The notes under the pieces were generated by a model that did no database searches, had not been told where the DNA came from, and saw only the letters and a list, made by a program, of their open reading frames with translations. The position numbers and the translations under genes are program-made. From NCBI RefSeq assembly GCF_003751445.1, contig NZ_RJUU01000001.1, forward strand, positions 2,485,001-2,549,000: a stretch of DNA of 64,000 nt, given 5' to 3'. How positions within the stretch are numbered: position 1 is the first letter of the stretch; the number at the start of each line of letters is the position of its first letter. This stretch comes from Streptomyces sp. 840.1. Lineage in GTDB: Bacteria > Actinomycetota > Actinomycetes > Streptomycetales > Streptomycetaceae. Positions 8,709 through 17,135 of this stretch are shown one piece after another.

Positions 8709-9296
8709 ATGAACAGTCGACTCACGAGCGTGCTGGCCTCCGTGACCTTCGGGCTGGCGGTGCTCAGCGGGCTGGCCTTCCTCGGCAAGGGTGCCTCGCA
8801 CATGCTCGACGACGGAGCGGTCTGCGTGGAGACGGGCTTCTGGGCCAACGCCCGGCTGGCGCCGGAAGGCCTGCCGGTCGCGAAGGGCGTCGAGGCCACG
8901 GGCAGCCTCACGCGCCTCTGCCAGGAGAGCCCCTCGGTGGGCCAGCGCGCGGCCGACCTCGGGAGCGGGCTGCCCTGGCTGCTGTTCGGCGCGCTGGCGC
9001 TGCTGCTCTTCTCCCGGCTGCTGACGACCGTGCTGAAGAAGGGCCCGTTCACCGAGCCGGTGGCCCGGCAGCTCACCACGCTCGGCTGGGTCGTCGCAGC
9101 CGGTACGCCGCTGGCCGGTCTCGTCGTCGGGTGGTCGCAGTCCTGGCTCGTAGGGTCGATGGCGCCGGTGGTGGGTTCCGGGCCGACGGTCGCCGGGCCG
9201 CTGGTTCTGGTGTTCGCCGGCCTCGCCGGTGTGATCCTTGGCAGGATCATGCGCGACGGTGTGCGCATGCGGGAGGACCTCGAAGGGACCGTCTGA
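8709..9296 (+). CDS. DUF2975 membrane protein
   Basis: A 195-residue protein with four predicted membrane helices (about residues 8-28, 92-110, 125-145 and 158-180) and an extracellular loop with two cysteines after the first helix. The pattern LLTTVLKKGPFTEP before the third helix is typical of DUF2975 (YoaS-like). The ATG at 8709 is preferred over one 15 bp upstream because GGGGA lies at a suitable distance. Members are nearly always encoded with a small XRE regulator, here 3 bp downstream. The function is unknown; such pairs are thought to be membrane-linked switches. Confidence 0.8.
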   Translation: MNSRLTSVLASVTFGLAVLSGLAFLGKGASHMLDDGAVCVETGFWANARLAPEGLPVAKGVEATGSLTRLCQESPSVGQRAADLGSGLPWLLFGALALLLFSRLLTTVLKKGPFTEPVARQLTTLGWVVAAGTPLAGLVVGWSQSWLVGSMAPVVGSGPTVAGPLVLVFAGLAGVILGRIMRDGVRMREDLEGTV

Positions 9297-9299
9297 CTG

Positions 9300-9533
9300 A
9301 TGCCCGAGGACGAAATCCACTCGATCCGTATTCACCTCGACCGGCTCCTGGCCGAACGCGGCATGACGCTCACCGAACTGTCCGCGCAGGTGGGGATCAC
9401 CGTCGTCAACCTGTCCGTGCTCAAGAACGGGCGGGCCAAGGCGGTCCGCTTCTCCACCCTGTCGAGGATCTGCGAGGTCCTCGGCTGCCAGCCGGGGGAC
9501 CTGATCACTCACGAACCCGCCGAGCGGGCCTAG
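9300..9533 (+). CDS. small XRE/YozG-type HTH regulator
   Basis: A 77-residue protein that is essentially one Cro/C1-type helix-turn-helix. LAERGMTLTELSAQVGI and NLSVLKNGRAKAVRFSTL form the helices, and RICEVLGCQPGDLI is the characteristic last helix of the HTH_26/YozG group. It begins 3 bp after the DUF2975 stop and is surely co-transcribed. It probably binds the inverted repeat at 8655-8689. Its 3' end overlaps the 3' end of the convergent amtB gene by 29 bp. Confidence 0.9.
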   Translation: MPEDEIHSIRIHLDRLLAERGMTLTELSAQVGITVVNLSVLKNGRAKAVRFSTLSRICEVLGCQPGDLITHEPAERA

Positions 9534-10827
9534 GCTCCGCGCGGGCGTCGGTGGCGAGCGCCGCGCCGTGGCCGAGGGCGCCGTGGTCGTAGGCGCTCTC
9601 GGCGTGCAGCGTCTGGTCGAGGCCGGTGAGCTCCTCGTCGGCGGAGGCCCGCAGGCCCATCAGCCGGTCGATCGCCTTGCCGATCCCGTACGTCATGAGG
9701 AAGGTGTACGCCGCCACGGCGAGGACGGCGACGGCCTGCCGGCCGAGCTGGGCCGCGCCGCCGCCGTAGAGCAGCCCCTCCGGGCCGCCGGTCATCGTGG
9801 TGGTCGCGAACAGGCCGATGAGCAGCGTGCCGACGATGCCGCCGACGAAGTGCACGCCGACCACGTCCAGCGAGTCGTCGTAGTCGAGGCGGAACTTCCA
9901 CCCGACGGCGTAGGAGCAGACGACCCCGGCCGTGAGTCCGACCGCCGCGGCCCCCACGATGCCGACCGTGCCGCAGGCGGGGGTGATCGCGACGAGCCCG
10001 GCGACCGCGCCCGAGGCGGCGCCGAAGGTGGTGGGGTGGCCGTCGCGCTTCTGCTCGACGAAGAGCCAGCCGAGCAGCCCGGTGCAGCCGGCGACGAGCG
10101 TGTTGAGCATCGAGGCCGCCGCCAGGCCGTTGGCGCCCAGGGCCGAACCGCCGTTGAAGCCGAGCCAGCCGAACCAGAGCAGTCCGGCGCCGAGCATCAC
10201 CATGGGCAGGTTGTGCGGGCGCATCGCGTCCTTCTTGAACCCGATGCGCGGCCCGACCACCAGCGCGAGCGCCAGCCCGGACGCCCCGGAGGCGATCTCC
10301 ACCACCAGTCCGCCGGCGAAGTCCAGCGCACCCAGCGAGTCCTTGATCCAGCCGCCGGGGCCCCACACCCAGTGGGCGACGGGAGCGTATACGAGCAGGG
10401 TCCACACCGGTACGAAGACCAGCCAGGCGGCGAACCTCGTACGGTCCGCGATCGCGCCGCTGATCAGGGCCGCCGTGACGATCGCGAACGTCAGCTGGAA
10501 CGTGGTGAACAGCAGGGTGGGGACGCTGCCGGTGAGGCTCGCGGGACCGATGCCCGCCATGCCCAGGTGGCCGAGGCCGCCGACCAGGCCGCCGAACGCG
10601 TCGCCGTCGAAGGCCAGCGAGTAGCCGGCGAGCAGCCAGACGACCGTGACCAGCGCGATCGACACGAAGCTCATCATCAGCATGTTCAGGACGCTCTTCG
10701 TGCGGACCATGCCGCCGTAGAACAGCGCCAGGCCCGGAGTCATCAGCAGGACGAGCGCGGTGGCGGCCAGCAGCCAGGCGGTGTCGCCTGTGTCGAGGCC
10801 TGCCGCGGCCAGATTCACGGGGGTCAC
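9505..10827 (-). CDS. amtB: ammonium transporter AmtB-type, with Glu at the first twin-His position
   Basis: A 440-residue protein with about eleven membrane helices. Family segments include FYGGMVRTKSVLNML, LTFAIVTAALISGAIADR and PHNLPMVMLGAGLLWFGW. The second pore histidine is kept (H326 in VVGVHFVGG). The first one, normally in DFAGGTVVHI, is glutamate here (E177 in DFAGGLVVEI), as in some fungal Mep proteins. The GTG start at 10827 follows GAGGAGG. No glnK or glnD lies beside it, so this is a solitary, probably additional, ammonium transporter. A GlnR-like box lies upstream at 10901-10938. Confidence 0.93.
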   Translation of the reverse strand: MTPVNLAAAGLDTGDTAWLLAATALVLLMTPGLALFYGGMVRTKSVLNMLMMSFVSIALVTVVWLLAGYSLAFDGDAFGGLVGGLGHLGMAGIGPASLTGSVPTLLFTTFQLTFAIVTAALISGAIADRTRFAAWLVFVPVWTLLVYAPVAHWVWGPGGWIKDSLGALDFAGGLVVEIASGASGLALALVVGPRIGFKKDAMRPHNLPMVMLGAGLLWFGWLGFNGGSALGANGLAAASMLNTLVAGCTGLLGWLFVEQKRDGHPTTFGAASGAVAGLVAITPACGTVGIVGAAAVGLTAGVVCSYAVGWKFRLDYDDSLDVVGVHFVGGIVGTLLIGLFATTTMTGGPEGLLYGGGAAQLGRQAVAVLAVAAYTFLMTYGIGKAIDRLMGLRASADEELTGLDQTLHAESAYDHGALGHGAALATDARAEPRPARRVRE

Positions 10828-10900
10828 TGTGGGGGTCCCTCCTCGGAACGGCGTGCGGGTCGGGCGACAGAGAGGCTGTCGGAGAGCGTGACCGGCGCGC

Positions 10901-10938
10901 GTTTCGTAACGGGGACCCGGGTGTTTCCGCGATATTTC
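10901..10938 (-). promoter_or_regulatory. candidate GlnR box upstream of amtB
   Basis: Read on the minus strand toward amtB: GAAAT-n6-GAAAC-n6-GTCCC-n6-GAAAC with exact 6-nt spacers (plus-strand boxes 10934-10938, 10923-10927, 10912-10916, 10901-10905). The known GlnR pattern alternates GTnAC and GAAAC at this spacing. Two GAAAC boxes match perfectly, GTCCC differs in one base, and the outermost box is poor. It lies 74-111 bp before the start codon. Confidence 0.6.
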
Positions 10939-10994
10939 ATTGCGGGGTGGTTGCCGAAATCTCACCACCCCGGACGGCGGACAGGGGACCCGGT

Positions 10995-12737
10995 TCAGCA
11001 GTGGCGTGCCCGGGGCAGCCCGTAGACCGAGTCCAGCCGGTAGGTGCCGCTCCTGGGCACGGTGAGCTCCGTCCAGTCGCCGTCCTGTCGCAGACAGCCG
11101 CCGGCGCCGCGCCCGCCGACCTCGCGCGCCCGCAGCCACGGCGAGTACGCCAGCCGCACCGTCAGCGAGCCCGCCCTCGGCACCCGGACCACCAGGTCGG
11201 CCTCGCCGCCGCTCACCACCTCGGCCGGCACCGGCACCAGGGGCACGGCGTCGCGCACCCGGTAGACGGACCAGCCGTCGTCCCGCCACACCCGTCGCAG
11301 CCAGGGCAGCCCGCCGCGCACCAGGGCCGCCTCGGCCTCGGCGGGGCCGTCGGGCTGCCCGTGGTGCAGCACCACGTACCCCACGGCCCAGCGGTCCAGC
11401 CAGGCACGGTAAGTGGCCGGGGACAGCGTCCCGTCGTAGAAGAGGCGCCCCCGCTCCACGTCGAGCTGCCGGTTCCAGCCGCGTGCCATGTTCACGTGGC
11501 GGGCCAGCACCGTCGCCTCGCGGTGGTTGCGGGCGGGGACGACCTCCACACGGGTCCGGCCGGCGTTCAGGCGGCGCAGTTCGCTGACGACGCCGTCCGT
11601 GCGGGCCGCCCATACGGGCACGTCGTTGGAGACCCGGAGGTCGTCCAGGGTCTTGTCGGCCAGCCAGTTGGCGGACAGCCCGAGGGCCACGGCGATGACG
11701 ACCGTACGCGTCCAGTTCCGCTCCCGGACGAGCTCCAGGAGCGCCGCGAGGAGCACGGGGACGGCGACGAGGCCGAGGAGCCGCTCCACGTTCGTCCCGA
11801 TCGGGGAGGCGACGAGGAAGACGAGGACGACGCCGACCGCGTACACCACGGCCCCGTAGCGCGGGACGCGCCACCGCCGGGCCGCCGGCGCCGCGAGGGC
11901 CAGCGCGGCGCAGATCATGAGCGGCATCCACAGCCGGCCCCGGTTCATGGGCTGCTCGCCCTCGCCGGGGAAGAGCAGCGCTACCGCCGCCACGACGGCG
12001 AAGAACGGCACGATCAGGACGACGCCCTTGCGCCACTGCCGGTCCAGCAGGTACGCCGCCCCCGCCACCACGAGGAACAGCCCCGCCACCGGACTGGCCA
12101 TCGCCGCCAGCGCCCCGGCCACGAGCGGGACCACGACGCGGCCGACGTACAGGCAGGCGACGAGCCCGATCGCGACGCCGAGTGCGAACGTCGTACGCCC
12201 CGAGGCGACGTTGCACCACAGGGCCAGCGAGGCGAGGACCGCGGGGGCCAGCGGCCGGCGCACCCCGGTACGGACGAACAGCAGGGCGATCAGCCACGAT
12301 CCGGCGATCCCGGCGGCCACCGAGACCGTCCGGACGCCGAGGAAGGCCATCAGGTACGAGGAGAAGACGCTGTACCCGGCGGTGTGGATGCCGCCGTACC
12401 AGGACAGGTTGTACGCGGAGCCCGGGTGGCGCGCGGTGAAGCCCGACCAGGCGAGCTGCGCGGCCAGGTCGCCGCCGCCGGTCGCCAGGACGGCCGCCCA
12501 CACGGCGTACAGCGGCACCACGACGGCCACCGCGACGAGCGGCACCAGGTGGCGCCGCCACCAGGGCGGTACGGCCGTTTCCCCGTCCCCGCCCTCCCGC
12601 CGCAGCTCATCGACGTCACCCGTACTCGCTCGCACTTCCCCGCTGACACCCACCCGGGCAACCCTAGGGTCTTTTGTCGGGATCGGGCGGGGCCACCGCA
12701 GGTCTGCGGCCGCCCCGGGCCGAACAGTTGAGAGCAT
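10995..12737 (-). CDS. polytopic membrane protein of unknown function
   Basis: A protein of up to 580 residues. About ten hydrophobic helices fall between residues 60 and 360, and a soluble, probably extracellular, C-terminal region of about 210 residues follows. The layout (many helices, then a soluble end domain) recalls GT-C-type membrane glycosyltransferases and related surface-polymer proteins, but I see no certain catalytic motif and leave it unassigned. The early loop GFTARHPGSAYNLSWYGGIH is conserved-looking. The ATG at 12737 lacks a clear ribosome site; internal GTG codons about 30 codons further in are possible starts. It is divergent from the peptide importer operon. Confidence 0.7.
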   Translation of the reverse strand: MLSTVRPGAAADLRWPRPIPTKDPRVARVGVSGEVRASTGDVDELRREGGDGETAVPPWWRRHLVPLVAVAVVVPLYAVWAAVLATGGGDLAAQLAWSGFTARHPGSAYNLSWYGGIHTAGYSVFSSYLMAFLGVRTVSVAAGIAGSWLIALLFVRTGVRRPLAPAVLASLALWCNVASGRTTFALGVAIGLVACLYVGRVVVPLVAGALAAMASPVAGLFLVVAGAAYLLDRQWRKGVVLIVPFFAVVAAVALLFPGEGEQPMNRGRLWMPLMICAALALAAPAARRWRVPRYGAVVYAVGVVLVFLVASPIGTNVERLLGLVAVPVLLAALLELVRERNWTRTVVIAVALGLSANWLADKTLDDLRVSNDVPVWAARTDGVVSELRRLNAGRTRVEVVPARNHREATVLARHVNMARGWNRQLDVERGRLFYDGTLSPATYRAWLDRWAVGYVVLHHGQPDGPAEAEAALVRGGLPWLRRVWRDDGWSVYRVRDAVPLVPVPAEVVSGGEADLVVRVPRAGSLTVRLAYSPWLRAREVGGRGAGGCLRQDGDWTELTVPRSGTYRLDSVYGLPRARHC

Positions 12738-12954
12738 ATCGTGACATGTCAGGACTGTTTGCTACAGCGGTATGTCGGTGTCATGGCAGGACCGGCCGCG
12801 CTCTGGTGGTGCCGTGCACGGGCGGCCGAGACTGACGTCCGCACATCTGTGCTCACGGCCCGTCCCCCCAGAAAGCTCCACGGCACATGCATACGTCCCC
12901 ACGGCCCGGCGCCCCCGAAGCGCACCGCTCGCGTGCGGTCAGGAGGTGCCGAGC
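12738..12954. promoter_or_regulatory. divergent promoter region, with a TGACATGTCA palindrome
   Basis: 217 bp between the membrane-protein gene and the peptide importer operon. The 10-bp palindrome TGACATGTCA lies at 12742-12751, directly upstream of the leftward start. The strong ribosome site AGGAGGTG (12941-12948) belongs to the first permease gene. No other structure stands out. Confidence 0.4.
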
Positions 12955-13938
12955 ATGGTGCGCTACGTGACGCGCAAGGCTGCGGGCTGGCTGCTGATGA
13001 TCGTGGTCGCGATCAACGCCACCTATTTCCTGGCCAGTTGGTTCCTGGACCCGCGCTCGAACTTCAAGGAGCTGCGGCCCGTCCGCAGCGAGGCCCGGAT
13101 CGACGACGCGCTGGCGCCCTACAACCTGGACCCGCGGGTGCCGGTCGTGCGGCGATGGTGGGACTGGCTCGGCTCGGTGGTCACCCACTTCGACTGGGGG
13201 AGCTCGCCCACCGGCGTCTCCGTCAACGGCGAGATCGGCTACCGCTCCCTCGTCAGCGCCGAACTGGTCGTCATCGCGACGGTCCTGTCCGTGGTGATCG
13301 GTGTATCGCTGGGCGTGTACACGGCGTCGAGGCAGTACGGCTGGGCCGACCGCGTGTCACAGGCCTTCTCCATCGCGGTGTTCAACATCCCGACGTCCGT
13401 CGCCGCGCTCGCCGTCGTCTTCGTCGCCATCTGGCTGAACCAGCATCTGGGGCTGCGCTTCCTCTACGTCGCCGGGGAGAACTCACCGAACGTCGAAGGG
13501 CTGCTCCCGACGATCGGCGACCGATTCCTGCACCTGATCCTGCCGACGCTGACCCTCACGCTGATGGGTTACGTCGGCTACCACCTGACGCAGCGCTCAC
13601 TGCTGCTCGACACCATCAACGCCGACTTCGTACGGACCGCACGGGCCACCGGACTCACCCGGACCCAGGCCGTCCGCAGACACGCCCTGCGCACGGCGCT
13701 CATCCCGACGGCGACCTCCGTGGCGTTCAGCGTCCCGGCCATCTTCACCGGGGCCGTCATCACCGAGACGATCTTCGGCTGGAACGGCATGGGCCGCTAC
13801 TTCATCCAGACCATCAGCAAGAACGACGTCCACGGCACGGTCGCGACGGCCGCCTTCGCCGCCGCCCTGACCGCGATCGGCGCGATCCTCGCGGACATCG
13901 CCACGGCCCTCCTCGACCCGAGAGTGCGGGTGAGCTGA
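12955..13938 (+). CDS. peptide/oligopeptide ABC transporter permease (DppB-like)
   Basis: A 327-residue inner-membrane permease with six predicted helices. It starts RYVTRKAAGWLLMIVVAI, as DppB/OppB proteins do. The cytoplasmic EAA loop is RTARATGLTRTQAVRRHALR, which docks on the ATPase, followed by AVITETIFGWNGMGRY. The ATG at 12955 is fixed by AGGAGGTG six bases upstream. It is the first gene of an operon of two permeases, a fused ATPase and a binding lipoprotein. Confidence 0.93.
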   Translation: MVRYVTRKAAGWLLMIVVAINATYFLASWFLDPRSNFKELRPVRSEARIDDALAPYNLDPRVPVVRRWWDWLGSVVTHFDWGSSPTGVSVNGEIGYRSLVSAELVVIATVLSVVIGVSLGVYTASRQYGWADRVSQAFSIAVFNIPTSVAALAVVFVAIWLNQHLGLRFLYVAGENSPNVEGLLPTIGDRFLHLILPTLTLTLMGYVGYHLTQRSLLLDTINADFVRTARATGLTRTQAVRRHALRTALIPTATSVAFSVPAIFTGAVITETIFGWNGMGRYFIQTISKNDVHGTVATAAFAAALTAIGAILADIATALLDPRVRVS

Positions 13939-13939
13939 C

Positions 13940-14923
13940 GTGGCCGCGGACATGACCCCCGTAGCGAAGTCCGGGACGGCCCCCGTCGCGAACGACGGTA
14001 CGAGCACCCTCACGAAGGGCGGGACAACCACCCTCACGAAGGCCGGCGCCAACCGGCGCAACCTCGGCCTCGGGCGGCTCTACCTGCGGCGCTTCCTGCG
14101 CAACAGGCTCGCCGTCGTCGGCGTGGTGATCTTCGTGCTGCTGGTGCTGTTCAGCGCGGCCGGCGACCTGTTCACCTCGTACGCGTACTCGGACGCGGAC
14201 TTCGCCGCGCTCACCCAGCCGCCGAGCTCGGCCCACTGGTTCGGTACCAACCAGGGCGGCAACGACATCTACGCCTCGGCCGTGCACGGGCTCAGACGCT
14301 CCCTGGTGATCGCCGTGAGCGTCTCCGTCCTGACCGTCGTCGTCGCGGCGCTCATCGGCTCCGGCGCCGCCTACTTCGGCGGCCGGACCGAGAAGGCGAC
14401 GCTCGCGGTCATCCACTTCCTGCTGATCGTCCCCTCCTTCCTCATCCTCGCCCTGGTCTCCAACCGGCTGGCCGGGGACTGGCGGGTCCTCATCGTCGTA
14501 CTGACGGTGTTCGGCTGGATGTCCACCGCGCGGGTCATCTGGTCCGTGTCGACCTCACTGCGCGAACGGGACTACGTGACAGCCGCCGAATTCATGGGCG
14601 TCGGCCCGCTGCGCATCATCCTGCGCCACATCATCCCCAACCTCGGCTCGCTCCTGATCGTCAACCTCACGCTCGGGGTCGTGGCGACCGTCCTCAGCGA
14701 AACCGCCCTGTCCTACCTCGGGTTCGGCGTCCAGGCACCGGACGTCTCGCTCGGCACGATGCTCGCGGACGGCGCGGGCACGGTCACGAGCGCCCCCTGG
14801 CTCTTCGCGTTCCCCGCGGCACTGGTCGTGCTGCTCACCGTGTCGATGACCTTCGTCGGCGACGGACTGCGCGACGCCCTCGACCCGATGTCCGTGACCG
14901 GCGCGGCAGGAGGCCGACGATGA
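13940..14923 (+). CDS. peptide/oligopeptide ABC transporter permease (DppC-like)
   Basis: A 327-residue permease. An N-terminal Thr/Lys/Gly-rich segment of about 35 residues precedes the LYLRRFLRNRLAVVGVVIF helix typical of DppC/OppC. The extracellular loop contains HWFGTNQGGNDIYASAVHG, and the EAA loop is YVTAAEFMGVGPLRIILRHI. It starts at GTG 13940, one base after the previous stop (an in-frame ATG at 13952 is possible), and ends in an ATGA overlap with the ATPase gene. Confidence 0.93.
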   Translation: MAADMTPVAKSGTAPVANDGTSTLTKGGTTTLTKAGANRRNLGLGRLYLRRFLRNRLAVVGVVIFVLLVLFSAAGDLFTSYAYSDADFAALTQPPSSAHWFGTNQGGNDIYASAVHGLRRSLVIAVSVSVLTVVVAALIGSGAAYFGGRTEKATLAVIHFLLIVPSFLILALVSNRLAGDWRVLIVVLTVFGWMSTARVIWSVSTSLRERDYVTAAEFMGVGPLRIILRHIIPNLGSLLIVNLTLGVVATVLSETALSYLGFGVQAPDVSLGTMLADGAGTVTSAPWLFAFPAALVVLLTVSMTFVGDGLRDALDPMSVTGAAGGRR

Positions 14924-17007
14924 CCCGTACGACAACGCTGACCAGGACCGGACTGCCCGACGGATCCGTCACCCCGGTGCTCTCGGTGCGGGACCTGCGG
15001 ATCTCCTTCCCCTCGGAGGCCGGGACCGTCGAGGCGGTGCGCGGCGTCGGCTTCGACCTGCTGCCGGGCCGGACCCTCGGCATCGTCGGGGAGTCCGGCT
15101 CGGGCAAGTCGGCCACCGCCATGGGCGTCATGGGGCTGCTGCCGCCCTCCGCCGCCCTGAGCGGCCAGGTGCTGCTGGAGGGCCGGGACCTGGTCGGCCT
15201 GGGCGACAGGGAACTGTCCGAAGTGCGGGGCAGGTCCATCGGCATGGTGTTCCAGGACCCGCTGTCCGCGCTCACCCCGATCTTCTCCGTCGGCAGACTG
15301 CTGTCCGACGCCCTGCGGGTCCACCAGGACCTGACGAAGCGGGCGGCCCGGGAACAGGCCGTCCAACTGCTCGACCTCGTCGGAATCCCCGACCCCCGGG
15401 GCCGGGCCGGCGCCTTCCCGCACGAGTTCTCCGGCGGCATGCGCCAGCGCGTCGTCATCGCCATGGCCATCGCCAACAAGCCGTCCGTCCTCGTCGCCGA
15501 CGAACCCACCACCGCCCTCGACGTCACCGTGCAGGCCCAGATCCTCGACGTCCTGCGCCTGGCACAGCGGGAGACCGGAGCCGGCCTCGTCCTCATCACC
15601 CACGACCTCGGGGTCGTCGCCGGCTACGCGGACGACATCGCCGTCATGTACGCGGGCCGGATCGTGGAGCGGGCCGGGGTGGACGAACTGTTCCGGCGGC
15701 CGGTCATGCCCTACACCGCGAGGCTGCTCGCCGCCGTCCCCACCGTCGACGCCGGGGTCCACCGCCCGCTCGTCCCGATCGGCGGGGAGCCGCCCGCCCT
15801 GGTCGGCCTCGCGCCCGGCTGCCCCTTCGCGGACCGCTGCGCCCTCGCGGTGGACGCGTGCCGCACCGAGGAACCCGCACTCCGCGAGATCGCCGGGCAC
15901 GGGGACGTGGCCTGCCTGCGCGCCGACGAGACGGCCGACGGTTCGCTGGACCCGGCCACGTCCGCCGGGGATGCGGCCGCCTCGGACGCACCGGCCCGCG
16001 CCGGGGCCGGTGAGGTGGTGCTCCGGGTCGAGGACCTCGTCAAGACCTTCCCGGTCACCAAGGGGGCCGTCCTCAAGCGCCGGGTCGGCACGCTGCACGC
16101 CGTCAGCGGAGTGAGCTTCGAGCTGCGGGCCGGCGAGACCCTGGGCCTGGTGGGCGAGTCGGGCAGCGGCAAGACCACGACCCTGATGGAGATCCTCCGG
16201 CTCGGGCGGCCCGAGGGCGGCCGCATCGAGATCGCCGGCACCGAGGTGGGCGCGGCCGGTTCCGCCGCCCGGGTGCGGGAGTTGCGCCGGGACGTGCAGA
16301 TCGTCATGCAGGACCCGCTGGGCGCGCTGGACCCGCGGCTGCCCGTCTACCAGCTGCTCGCCGAACCCCTGCAGGCCGTCGGGCGGGACCGCGAGGCGAT
16401 CCGCTCCCGCATCGGTGAACTGCTGGCGCTGGTCGGTCTGGACGACGCGGTGAGCGACCGGTTCCCGGCCGCGCTCTCCGGGGGGCAGCGCCAGCGGGTC
16501 GGTATCGCGCGGGCCCTGGCGACCGAGCCGAGACTGCTCGTCCTGGACGAACCGCTCTCGGCCCTGGACGTGTCGGTGCAGGCCGGCGTGATCAACCTGC
16601 TGGCCCGGCTCAAGCGCGAACTCGGCCTGGCCTACCTGGTGGTGGCCCACGACCTCGGCGTGGTCCGGTACATCTGCGACCGGGTCGCGGTGATGTACCT
16701 GGGGCACATCGTCGAGACCGGGGACACCGAGACGGTCTTCTCCGACCCCCGGCACCCGTACACCCGGGCGCTGCTGTCGGCGATCCCGGTGCCCGATCCG
16801 CAGCGCGAGCGCACCCGTGAGCGCGTCGTGCTGGAGGGCGAGCAGCCGAGCGCCGTCGCGCTGCCCGCGGGCTGCGTCTTCGTGGACCGCTGTCCGCTCT
16901 ACCGCCTGGCCGACGAGGACGTGCGCGAGCGCTGTCGTACGGAACGCCCCGCACCGTCCGAGGTGGCGGGGCGGCCCGGCCACCAGTACGCCTGTCACGC
17001 CGTCTGA
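14920..17007 (+). CDS. fused double ATPase subunit of peptide ABC transporter (DppD-DppF type)
   Basis: A 695-residue protein with two complete ABC ATPase domains. The first has Walker A GESGSGKSAT, signature FSGGMRQR and Walker B VLVADEPTTALD. The second has Walker A GESGSGKTTT, signature LSGGQRQR and Walker B LLVLDEPLSALD. Each is followed by the oligopeptide-type C-terminal extension with cysteines (GCPFADRC...C and GCVFVDRCPLY...C) that can hold an iron-sulfur cluster in some DppD proteins. Separate DppD and DppF subunits are thus joined in one chain through a linker around residues 320-365. It powers the two permeases encoded upstream. Confidence 0.95.
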   Translation: MTRTTTLTRTGLPDGSVTPVLSVRDLRISFPSEAGTVEAVRGVGFDLLPGRTLGIVGESGSGKSATAMGVMGLLPPSAALSGQVLLEGRDLVGLGDRELSEVRGRSIGMVFQDPLSALTPIFSVGRLLSDALRVHQDLTKRAAREQAVQLLDLVGIPDPRGRAGAFPHEFSGGMRQRVVIAMAIANKPSVLVADEPTTALDVTVQAQILDVLRLAQRETGAGLVLITHDLGVVAGYADDIAVMYAGRIVERAGVDELFRRPVMPYTARLLAAVPTVDAGVHRPLVPIGGEPPALVGLAPGCPFADRCALAVDACRTEEPALREIAGHGDVACLRADETADGSLDPATSAGDAAASDAPARAGAGEVVLRVEDLVKTFPVTKGAVLKRRVGTLHAVSGVSFELRAGETLGLVGESGSGKTTTLMEILRLGRPEGGRIEIAGTEVGAAGSAARVRELRRDVQIVMQDPLGALDPRLPVYQLLAEPLQAVGRDREAIRSRIGELLALVGLDDAVSDRFPAALSGGQRQRVGIARALATEPRLLVLDEPLSALDVSVQAGVINLLARLKRELGLAYLVVAHDLGVVRYICDRVAVMYLGHIVETGDTETVFSDPRHPYTRALLSAIPVPDPQRERTRERVVLEGEQPSAVALPAGCVFVDRCPLYRLADEDVRERCRTERPAPSEVAGRPGHQYACHAV

Positions 17008-17135
17008 GACCGGCTCCGCGGTCCGGGAACCCCGTTCACGGCCGCCGGCCACGCGTTCGGGCCGTTCGCTCACTTCTTTCCCCCGCCAGGCCCTCCGGCC
17101 CGGCGGCTCCACCGAACCCGAAGGAACCTTTCGTC

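Noticed and set aside
10828..12561. Giant fused reading frame joining amtB with upstream sequence on the minus strand
   Set aside because: The upstream part is a high-GC shadow of the polytopic membrane-protein gene in another frame; amtB has its own ribosome site and start at 10827.
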